A stretch of 6,641 bases of DNA, taken from an uncultured Succinatimonas sp. (GTDB taxonomy: Bacteria > Pseudomonadota > Gammaproteobacteria > Enterobacterales > Succinivibrionaceae). How positions within the stretch are numbered: position 1 is the stretch's first letter; each line of letters opens with the position of its first letter. The notes below the pieces were generated by a model. That model worked only from the letters and a program-made list of their open reading frames with translations, ran no database searches and was not told where the DNA came from. The stretch spans positions 1 through 6,641 of the forward strand of contig CABQMD010000050.1 of assembly GCA_902465145.1 (NCBI GenBank), in the 5' to 3' direction. The translations under genes were made by a program, and so were the position numbers. Below, piece after piece: positions 1 through 5,776 of this stretch.

Positions 1-36
1 ATTAATTATATGTTAGCCAAATAATCTAATTTGAGT

Positions 37-648
37 TTACAGGTTGAATTGCTTGAGGATATCATCAGGACTTTCTTCGCCATGTTCTTCTATGTCACGA
101 AGTTTGCAAAATTCTACATTATCCATGGCTAATTCCATGAAAAACACATTACCCTTTTCAGTGAAAAATGTTACTTTGCTAAATTTCGGAGTATCGAGAT
201 TTACACTGATGTTAATTTGTAACTCTTTTGGCAAAGCCAACATTTTGGGTTGCGATTGAGTGATTTTTGTATGTAACTCGCGACTTATCGTCGTAACGTA
301 ATTACCGAGAATTTGATTCATCAATTCTCCAAGCGCATTGGAGACTTCTTCTGAAGTGTAATTATGAGCTTGCTCATTTTCCGGGATCCCTACCATAGTC
401 ATGTAGCTCTTATAGAGTTCCATTGCAGTCTCTTTTGGAAAGTTAATCACTGCCATTCCGGAAAAAGATCCTGTAAACATTGCGAAAGTGCCTATGTCTG
501 GAGTAAGCGTGGTTTTAGTAATGGTTTGAATCATCGGTGCATAACTAATGTTGTCTCCTGTTGCAGAAGTCAAAACACCAGTAACGCTATCGCAAAGCTT
601 TAACAACAGATCGGCATAATTGACGGTTTTTAAATGTTGATCAGACAT
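37..648 (-). CDS. CheX-like / DUF3334 family protein, putative CheY-P phosphatase-type
   Basis: The 203-residue product has the CheC/CheX/FliY-type fold pattern. A 'FTGSFSGMAVINFPKETA' stretch (residues 58-75) resembles the beta-hairpin of CheX proteins. It is followed by a helix carrying the family active-site spacing: E108-x-x-N111, then exactly 22 residues, then P134. The position four residues before the Glu, usually Asp or Ser, is Asn104. In CheC/CheX proteins the Glu and Asn promote dephosphorylation of CheY-P, so a role in ending a chemotaxis or other receiver signal is a reasonable inference. No function is proven for the DUF3334 branch. There is no signal peptide or membrane segment, so it should be cytoplasmic. 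The ATG start is supported by AAGGAG nine bases upstream. It lies 196 bp downstream of ntrC on the same strand and may have its own promoter (759-785). Family assignment is from memory of the pattern; a more distant CheX-like protein is the main alternative. Confidence 0.8.
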   Translation of the reverse strand: MSDQHLKTVNYADLLLKLCDSVTGVLTSATGDNISYAPMIQTITKTTLTPDIGTFAMFTGSFSGMAVINFPKETAMELYKSYMTMVGIPENEQAHNYTSEEVSNALGELMNQILGNYVTTISRELHTKITQSQPKMLALPKELQINISVNLDTPKFSKVTFFTEKGNVFFMELAMDNVEFCKLRDIEEHGEESPDDILKQFNL

Positions 649-758
649 CCAGCCTATCTCCTTATTGTTATTTGATTAGATATCTCCTTTTCTTTTCAGT
701 AATAAAAAAGGACGGATAAAGACTTAGTTTAGCACCACCTTTATTCTTAATAATATAA

Positions 759-785
759 ATTTTGGCGCAAACTTATTTGTCTTTA
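759..785 (-). promoter_or_regulatory. candidate sigma-28 (FliA)-type promoter for the CheX-like gene
   Basis: Read on the minus strand, TAAAGACA is followed after exactly 11 bases by GCCAAAAT. The flagellar sigma-28 consensus is TAAAGTTT, 11 bases, GCCGATAA. This gives 5 of 8 matches in each box, including the TAAAG and GCC cores, with the correct spacing. The start point would fall about 100 bases before the ATG at 648. A motility sigma factor would suit a CheX-like gene. The match is partial in an AT-rich region, so it is suggestive only. I found no good sigma-70 -35/-10 pair in the same gap. Confidence 0.35.
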
Positions 786-818
786 CATCATGCTCAGTCA
801 GGTAACTTTGCATGATGT
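785..818 (-). repeat. perfect 9-bp inverted repeat after ntrC
   Basis: ACATCATGC (785-793) and GCATGATGT (810-818) are perfect inverted arms around 16 bases. As minus-strand RNA an inner 3-bp AGU/ACU helix can also form, separated by a 2x2 internal loop. It starts 27 bases past the ntrC stop codon, so it could mark the 3' end of the ntrBC message. It is not followed by a U run on either strand, so it is not a classic intrinsic terminator. Its last base touches the -35-like element of the promoter candidate at 759-785, so it could also be an operator. Confidence 0.5.
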
Positions 819-844
819 CTGTTGTATGTAATGTTAATTTTAAC

Positions 845-2284
845 TTATTTTATTCCGAGTTCTTTTATCTTTCTTGTTAAGGTATTTCGACCCCAACCAA
901 GCAATTTTGCAGATTCTTGTTTGTGATTACCGGTAAAGCTCAGGGTTGCTTCAAGCATAATTCGTTCAAATTCGGGGACAGCTTCTGAAAGTATGTCACG
1001 TTCACCTGCTTTGAGTCTGCCATCAACCCAATTGCGTAATTGTTCTTGCCATGAAACTTTTTCCGTTGTTGTTCCGGTAATTGAGGTTGCCGATTTTTGG
1101 ATTTGAGGTTTTGCGTGTAAAAATTCAGTTGGCAGATCTACCAATTGGATGTCTCTGCCTGTAACCATTATAGTCAGATATTTACAAAGATTTTTTAGCT
1201 GTGTGACATTGCCGGGCCATTGTTGACGACAAAGAAAAACCAGAACTTCAGAGGTCAATTTTTTAGGTTCTGTGTGGGCATCTTGAGCTGCTTGAGCTAA
1301 AAAGTGTTTTGCCAACATGGGAATATCATTATTACGCTCCCGCAATGCTGGCATGTTTATGTTAATCACATTTAGTCTGTAAAAAAGATCTGCAATGAAT
1401 GATCCGTCGGCCACCATGCTTTCTAGATCTTTTGATGATGTGGCGATAAGTCTGATATCAGAACGTATGCTTTTATCCGAACCAAGAGGAACGTATTCAC
1501 TGTCTTGAAGCAATTTGAGCATTCTAGTTTGGGCCTCTAAAGGCATATCGCATATTTCATTGACAAAGAGAGTTCCGCCTTCTGCCCGGCTTAAAGCACA
1601 GGATAATTGTTTTTGTCCGCAGTCGCCAAAAATTTCACTTTGCACCATTTCTTTTGGCATTGATGACATATTAACGGTTATAAAAGGTTTGGAACGTCTT
1701 TGTCCATGATTGTGTAACGCCATAGCAACAAGACCGCGTCCTGTACCTACTTCTCCGTGTACCAATACAGGCAACTCCGTTTTTGAAACGCGACCTATAA
1801 ATTTAAATACTTCCTGCATTACAGGGGATTTGCCAATGATTTCATCATTGTCGTCTTGATCTTTGGGCTTTGGCTGTAATTGAGGATTTGCTTTTTCTTC
1901 TTTGAGTTTCAGAGAATTATAGCGGTGCATTGCTGCTCGGCGTATTACCGCGATTGCCGATTCTATGTCAAAAGGTTTTGGCAGATATTCAAATGATCCC
2001 TGCTCATACGAGTCAATGGCTGCGGCCAAATCACTGTGAGCGGTCATGATAATGAAAGGAATGTTTTCATCAACTTCATGTACTGCCTTAATTAAGGCCA
2101 AACCGCTAATTCCCGGCATGCGTATGTCAGAGACAATTACATCGGGGATTTCGTGTTGAAGTGCACTCAAAGCCGCCTCTCCGTTTTCAAAGAGGCGGTG
2201 CTGTATACTGTTAACGTCTAAAGCTTTGTCAAAAACAAAACGTATGCTGGCATCGTCATCGATGATCCAGATCATGGGATTCAT
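845..2284 (-). CDS. glnG: NtrC-family nitrogen response regulator with degenerate AAA+ domain
   Basis: The 479-residue protein is colinear with enterobacterial NtrC (about 470). The receiver (residues 4-120) is complete: acidic D10/D11, phospho-acceptor D53 in 'SDIRMPG', T81, and K103 in 'YLPKPFD'. A charged linker (about 126-148) leads to the AAA+ domain (149-389). That domain is clearly NtrC-derived but has lost its working residues: Walker A reads GEVGTGRG (K to R at 183), Walker B reads LFVNE (D to N at 242), and the arginine-finger motif reads FIADLFYR (R to I at 297, R303 kept). Sensor II reads PGNVTQL (R to T at 361). The GAFTGA loop is gone: 15 residues separate 'SEIFG' and 'GGTLF' where E. 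coli has 21. The C-terminal Fis-type helix-turn-helix (452-477) is almost identical to E. coli NtrC, so target recognition should persist. I infer that it binds NtrC boxes but cannot remodel sigma-54 polymerase. GAGG ten bases upstream supports the start. It is 5 bp after ntrB, hence one operon. Confidence 0.93.
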   Translation of the reverse strand: MNPMIWIIDDDASIRFVFDKALDVNSIQHRLFENGEAALSALQHEIPDVIVSDIRMPGISGLALIKAVHEVDENIPFIIMTAHSDLAAAIDSYEQGSFEYLPKPFDIESAIAVIRRAAMHRYNSLKLKEEKANPQLQPKPKDQDDNDEIIGKSPVMQEVFKFIGRVSKTELPVLVHGEVGTGRGLVAMALHNHGQRRSKPFITVNMSSMPKEMVQSEIFGDCGQKQLSCALSRAEGGTLFVNEICDMPLEAQTRMLKLLQDSEYVPLGSDKSIRSDIRLIATSSKDLESMVADGSFIADLFYRLNVININMPALRERNNDIPMLAKHFLAQAAQDAHTEPKKLTSEVLVFLCRQQWPGNVTQLKNLCKYLTIMVTGRDIQLVDLPTEFLHAKPQIQKSATSITGTTTEKVSWQEQLRNWVDGRLKAGERDILSEAVPEFERIMLEATLSFTGNHKQESAKLLGWGRNTLTRKIKELGIK

Positions 2285-2289
2285 AGATT

Positions 2290-3378
2290 TTATACCTCGC
2301 TGAATTTTCCGCTTTTGGGAAGGGGCAGGATCAATTTAAAGGTTGTCTCGGTTTCATCGCTGAGACATTCCAGCGAGCCGCCGTGACGTTCCATAATGCT
2401 TTGTGCAATGGAGAGCCCTAAGCCATTGCCGCTACTTTTAGTGGTTACCATTGGATAAAAAATGGTTTGGCGCATTTCTTCAGGAATTTGTGGACCGTTA
2501 TTGGAGATAGATATGGCCACTACGGTCGGGTATTTGCGATCGCGAATGATTACTCCAGATTCGGCTCGAGTTTTAATCCTGATACAAGGATGCGGTGTAT
2601 GAGCTTCATTCATAGCGTCTTCCGCATTTTTTATTATGTTTATCAGCACCTGTTGCATTGCATCAACGTCAAGCTTCAATTCAGGTAAGGACGGATCGTA
2701 GTTTTTTTCAATCCTTACTTTTTGCGATTGGGTCTGCATGGATTGAAGTGAAAGAACTTTTTCAATAATAAAATGAATGTTGGCCCAAATGAGTGGGTTA
2801 GGATGTTGGGGACCCAGAAGGTTATTTACAAGATTTTTTAATCTGTCGGACTGTTCTATGATCACTTGGGTATACTCTTTGAGTCCTTTTTGATTGCTGT
2901 AAGTTATTTCCAACAACTGAGCAGCTCCGCGTATTCCTCCAAGCGGGTTTTTTATTTCGTGAGCCAAATTACGTATCAAATCTCTGGCAGCCATATGCTG
3001 TGTCTGCAATTGCACCGCATCAACAAGACGTTGCTGATGTACAAGGGAACGCAGTTCGATGATGAGACCGTGGCGACGTGAGTTGTAAGAACTCACGTTA
3101 ATGTTAACTACAATCGAAACGCCAGGTTCAGGGGATAATAGTATGTTGGCAGCAGAAAATCCTGGAAAGTTGGATTTAATCGGGACGGGCAGATTTGACA
3201 TAAAAGCTTTTTCTGTTTTATCCACGATATCGCTGAATTTAAGTGTTTCGATCTTTGATCGAGACATGCTTAAAAGCTGTTCTGCTCCTGGGTTGGCATA
3301 GATGACGCGCAACATAGGGTCAGTCACCAATACAGCGGTGTATAACCCTTCTAAAATAGATTCAGCATCAACTTGCAT
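2290..3378 (-). CDS. glnL: NtrB (NRII) nitrogen sensor histidine kinase with altered G1 box
   Basis: The 362-residue product aligns with E. coli NtrB (349) throughout. The N-terminal PAS domain (about 5-115) has the family 'YANPGAEQLL' stretch. The dimerisation/phosphotransfer helix (126-190) carries 'NLAHEIKNPLGG' with phospho-acceptor H140. The catalytic domain (about 200-353) has an intact N box (INIIKNA, N251), the 'IFYPMVTTK' lid region and an intact G2 box (GNGLGL, 317-322). The G1 box is NNGPQIP (293-299) instead of DNGPGIP: the adenine-contacting Asp is Asn and the second Gly is Gln. Autokinase activity may therefore be weak or lost, while phosphatase activity on NtrC-P could remain. 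NtrB normally answers to the PII protein. The open frame reaches up to 3453, but that start would add 25 hydrophobic residues absent from the family and would begin inside the candidate NtrC box. I therefore chose the ATG at 3378, just before the PAS domain, though its ribosome site (GGA) is weak. It is co-transcribed with ntrC. Confidence 0.93.
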   Translation of the reverse strand: MQVDAESILEGLYTAVLVTDPMLRVIYANPGAEQLLSMSRSKIETLKFSDIVDKTEKAFMSNLPVPIKSNFPGFSAANILLSPEPGVSIVVNINVSSYNSRRHGLIIELRSLVHQQRLVDAVQLQTQHMAARDLIRNLAHEIKNPLGGIRGAAQLLEITYSNQKGLKEYTQVIIEQSDRLKNLVNNLLGPQHPNPLIWANIHFIIEKVLSLQSMQTQSQKVRIEKNYDPSLPELKLDVDAMQQVLINIIKNAEDAMNEAHTPHPCIRIKTRAESGVIIRDRKYPTVVAISISNNGPQIPEEMRQTIFYPMVTTKSSGNGLGLSIAQSIMERHGGSLECLSDETETTFKLILPLPKSGKFSEV

Positions 3379-3448
3379 AGATAAATCCGATCTAAAAATG
3401 TGCAATATCAATCTTATGAAGATGACTTTAACATAAAAACAGCATTTG

Positions 3449-3465
3449 AGCACAATTTTAGTGCA
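3449..3465 (-). promoter_or_regulatory. candidate NtrC-binding site upstream of ntrB
   Basis: The minus strand reads TGCACT-AAAAT-TGTGCT. The NtrC consensus is TGCACC, five bases, GGTGCA. This matches 9 of 12 specified positions with exact spacing, and the GCAC...GTGC core is perfect. It is centred about 79 bp upstream of the ntrB ATG, where enterobacterial glnL carries NtrC sites for autoregulation. It overlaps a weak -35-like TTGTGC (3450-3455) that has a -10-like TGTTAA 16 bp further on (3428-3433). That arrangement would suit repression by occlusion. It is the best such match I noticed in the window. The nearly intact DNA-recognition helix of the adjacent NtrC supports it. Confidence 0.6.
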
Positions 3466-3527
3466 TAAAAACTCAATTTTATTGAAAAATTTTTGAATTA
3501 AAATTAATTAACAAGTTGTTATATAAC

Positions 3528-3561
3528 AAAAAAGCCCAAATATCTATATATTTGGGCTTTT
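3528..3561 (-). terminator. intrinsic terminator of typA
   Basis: A perfect 14-bp stem (3530-3543 with 3548-3561) surrounds a 4-base loop, with a GGGC/GCCC core. On the minus strand the descending arm runs into six T residues. It begins 27 bases after the typA stop codon, as expected for typA termination, and separates typA from ntrB. On the plus strand it has only four T residues, and no plus-strand gene ends here. Confidence 0.9.
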
Positions 3562-3588
3562 AAATAAACAGACTAAATTAGTGCTGAA

Positions 3589-5427
3589 TTATTCGTTATT
3601 CTTCTTACCACCAGCAGCACGGAAGGCACGGATACGATCCATTTCAGACAGGTTCTTTTTACGCAGACGCAAACTTACCGGCGTTACCTCCACCAGTTCG
3701 TCTTCATCGATATATTCAAGACACTGTTCAAGTGACATCCTTACCGGAGGAGTAAGAATAATGTTGTCATCAGAGCCTGCGGCGCGTACGTTTGTAAGTT
3801 TCTTGGTTTTTAACGGATTCACGGTCAAATCGTTGTCACGTACGTGTTGTCCGATAATTTCTCCTTCATAGACTTCTTCGCCGGGACCGACAAACAAACG
3901 GCCACGTTCTTGCAAGAACCACAACGCATAAGGAACCGTTTTTCCGGTGTCGTTGGAAATCATTACGCCGTTTTGCCTGGATCCAATGGTTCCGCCGACA
4001 TAGGTGTCATAACTGTCAAATGAATGGTACATTAGACCGCTACCAGAGGTCAGTGTCATATACAAGGTTTGGAATCCGATAAGACCGCGGGAAGGGATGC
4101 GGTAATCAAGACGAACACGGCCTTTGCCGTCAGGAACCATGTTTTTAAGATCACCTTTACGACGTCCCAATTCTTCCATAACCGGTCCTTGATTGTCTTC
4201 ATGCAGATCCAATGTCAGGACTTCATACGGTTCAAGGGTTTTTCCGTTTTCTTTTTTAAGGATGACTTCTGGACGAGATACTGCCAGCTCATACCCCTCA
4301 CGACGCATTTCCTCGATAAGTACGGACAGATGCAATTCACCGCGTCCGGATACTCTGAAACGGTCTGCTTCCTCTGTTTTTTCCACACGTAATGCTACGT
4401 TGTGGACCAATTCCTCTTGCAAGCGTTCTTCAAGATTGCGTGATGTGATGAATTTACCCTCACGGCCGGCAAAAGGTGAAGTATTAACGCAGAAGTTCAT
4501 CGTTACCGTAGGCTCGTCAACTGTTAATGCCGGCAAAGCCTCTACTGCGGAAGGATCGCAGATGGTATCGGAGATTTTTAATTCACCAAGTCCGGTTACG
4601 GCTACAATGTCACCGGCTTCAGCAGTTTCGGCAACTTTTCTGTGCAGTCCCAAGTAATCCATTACCTGACCGATCTTACCTTGGCGGGTATTACCGTCTC
4701 GATCAATAATGGTAACGGTTTGATTGGCGCTAGCTTTGCCTCTCTTAACGCGTCCTACACCTATTACGCCTACATATGAGGTGAAATCCAGTGAGGATAT
4801 TTGCATCTGGAAGGGTCCGTTAAGATCTGAGTCTGGAGGAGAAACGCGATCAACTATGGTCTGGAAAAGAGGCTCCATGTCGGTACCTGGTTTATTTTCA
4901 TCCAAGCTTGCCCATCCTTGGAAAGCCGATGCATAAACTACAGGGAAATCTAACTGTTCGTCGGTAGCTCCTAAGTTGTCAAAAAGATCAAAAACCTGAT
5001 CTATGACCCAACTGGGTCTGGCCCCTTCTCGATCGCATTTATTTATGACTACAATAGGACGTAATCCTTGTGCAAAGGCTTTTTGTGTTACGAATCTGGT
5101 TTGAGGCATGGGACCGTCGACGGCATCGACTAATAGCAATACCGAATCAACCATGGACATGACTCGTTCAACTTCACCGCCGAAGTCAGCATGACCCGGT
5201 GTATCGACGATATTGATTCTATATCCGTGCCAATCGATAGCTGTATTTTTCGAAAGAATGGTGATGCCGCGTTCTTTTTCAATGTCGTTGGAATCCATGA
5301 CTCGGGTTTGACCGAGTTCGTTGCGGTCCAGAGTGCCGGATTGACGCAGAAGGCTGTCTACCAATGTAGTTTTGCCGTGGTCAACATGCGCGATGATGGC
5401 GATGTTGCGGATCTTGTTAACATCCAT
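3589..5427 (-). CDS. typA: ribosome-associated GTPase TypA/BipA
   Basis: The 612-residue product is a full-length translational GTPase of the BipA family (E. coli about 607). It binds the 70S ribosome at the factor site and aids 50S assembly, mainly at low temperature or under stress. All GTPase motifs are visible: G1 AHVDHGKT (13-20), G2 in ERGITI (52-57), G3 DTPGH (75-79), G4 NKCD (129-132) and G5 SAF (167-169). The catalytic His is in DTPGH. A beta-barrel domain II (about 200-295) is followed by EF-G-like domains III and V, with 'RVSGRGELHLSVLIEEMRR' and 'PSRGLIGFQT' as clear family signatures. The unique C-terminal domain is present, containing 'NDLTVNPLKTKKLTN' and 'RMSLEQCLEYIDEDELVEVTP'. 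The tail ends in Lys/Asn-rich residues. AGGG eight bases before the ATG supports the start. It ends at its own terminator and is divergent from yihY. Nothing suggests loss of function. Confidence 0.98.
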   Translation of the reverse strand: MDVNKIRNIAIIAHVDHGKTTLVDSLLRQSGTLDRNELGQTRVMDSNDIEKERGITILSKNTAIDWHGYRINIVDTPGHADFGGEVERVMSMVDSVLLLVDAVDGPMPQTRFVTQKAFAQGLRPIVVINKCDREGARPSWVIDQVFDLFDNLGATDEQLDFPVVYASAFQGWASLDENKPGTDMEPLFQTIVDRVSPPDSDLNGPFQMQISSLDFTSYVGVIGVGRVKRGKASANQTVTIIDRDGNTRQGKIGQVMDYLGLHRKVAETAEAGDIVAVTGLGELKISDTICDPSAVEALPALTVDEPTVTMNFCVNTSPFAGREGKFITSRNLEERLQEELVHNVALRVEKTEEADRFRVSGRGELHLSVLIEEMRREGYELAVSRPEVILKKENGKTLEPYEVLTLDLHEDNQGPVMEELGRRKGDLKNMVPDGKGRVRLDYRIPSRGLIGFQTLYMTLTSGSGLMYHSFDSYDTYVGGTIGSRQNGVMISNDTGKTVPYALWFLQERGRLFVGPGEEVYEGEIIGQHVRDNDLTVNPLKTKKLTNVRAAGSDDNIILTPPVRMSLEQCLEYIDEDELVEVTPVSLRLRKKNLSEMDRIRAFRAAGGKKNNE

Positions 5428-5465
5428 CTTGATTACCCTGTGGTTGGATCAGAAATAACGGTTCT

Positions 5466-5494
5466 TATTTAGGAAGCGCAAATCTGCCTGCCAA
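5466..5494 (-). promoter_or_regulatory. candidate sigma-70 promoter of typA
   Basis: On the minus strand TTGGCA (5489-5494) matches five of six bases of the -35 consensus. It is followed after 17 bases by TAAATA (5466-5471), a weak -10 element. The start point would lie about 30 to 35 bases before the typA ATG, giving a short leader. This is a pattern match only. Confidence 0.45.
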
Positions 5495-5548
5495 AGAACG
5501 CTTGACTGTAAGTATTTTGTTTAAAAAGTAAAGTCAGGCGTCGGCAGA
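5483..5548. repeat. long imperfect dyad overlapping the typA promoter region
   Basis: An inner stem pairs ACGCTTGACT (5498-5507) with AGTCAGGCGT (5532-5541), ten pairs including one G-T wobble. An outer stem pairs TCTGCC (5483-5488) with GGCAGA (5543-5548), separated by 9 bases on the left and one on the right. The left outer arm abuts the -35-like TTGGCA of typA, and six A residues follow the right arm on the plus strand. It could be a regulator-binding dyad or a structured transcript element. It is not a classic terminator in either direction. Confidence 0.4.
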
Positions 5549-5595
5549 AAAAAGGTTGAGGTCACGCGGTTAAATACCGTTTATTGTGCCTTGTC

Positions 5596-5617
5596 GCTAA
5601 AATCACAATATTTTAGC
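5596..5617. repeat. 8-bp perfect inverted repeat in the typA-yihY gap
   Basis: GCTAAAAT (5596-5603) and ATTTTAGC (5610-5617) flank a 6-base loop, CACAAT. That loop is itself the inverse of ATTGTG at 5583-5588, so two mutually exclusive pairings exist. No T run follows. It may be an operator or a weak leader hairpin if yihY is transcribed from upstream. It may also be chance in AT-rich DNA. Confidence 0.35.
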
Positions 5618-5776
5618 CGAAAATTTGGTAGATGATGCATTATTTTGTATGTCAAAGTGTCAGAAGTACAGGTAAATAATGTAGTTTGTTGACCCGTATA
5701 AGAGATAAGCCGCAATCTTTTGGCTCCTTTGTTAAAATAATCATTGCTGCAGTTTGTTTTTATAAACGGGGGTTTT

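Larger units (their letters stand above)
5428..5776. other. divergent typA-yihY intergenic region
   Basis: This 349-bp stretch contains no convincing gene. It holds the typA ribosome site and promoter candidate, the dyad at 5483-5548, and the inverted repeat at 5596-5617. It must also hold the yihY promoter. The best yihY -35-like element is TTGACC (5689-5694), but no good -10 lies at 16-18 bp from it. A TATAAA at 5761-5766 has no matching -35 and would leave almost no leader. No tRNA, riboswitch or mobile-element end was recognised. Confidence 0.7.

Noticed and set aside
1580..1624. A compensated frameshift hiding a normal GAFTGA loop in ntrC
   Set aside because: I translated this stretch in the other two minus-strand frames and neither gives a GAFTGA-like string. 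The segment is also genuinely shorter than in E. coli NtrC, and the other AAA+ substitutions lie elsewhere.
3379..3453. N-terminal extension of NtrB by 25 residues, with a hydrophobic stretch that looks like a membrane anchor
   Set aside because: NtrB is a soluble protein beginning just before its PAS domain. The extension has no family counterpart and its start codon falls inside the candidate NtrC box, leaving no room for a leader.
4193..4657. 154-codon plus-strand open frame inside typA
   Set aside because: It lies wholly antisense to the highly conserved typA, is Ser/Arg-rich as typical of shadow frames, and has no known domain.
5585..5607. CRP-like TGTG...TCACA pair near yihY
   Set aside because: The half-sites are about 7 bp too far apart for a CRP site, so the resemblance is superficial.
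5761..5766. TATAAA as the -10 element of yihY
   Set aside because: No -35-like hexamer lies 16-18 bp upstream, and the transcript would begin almost at the GTG codon.
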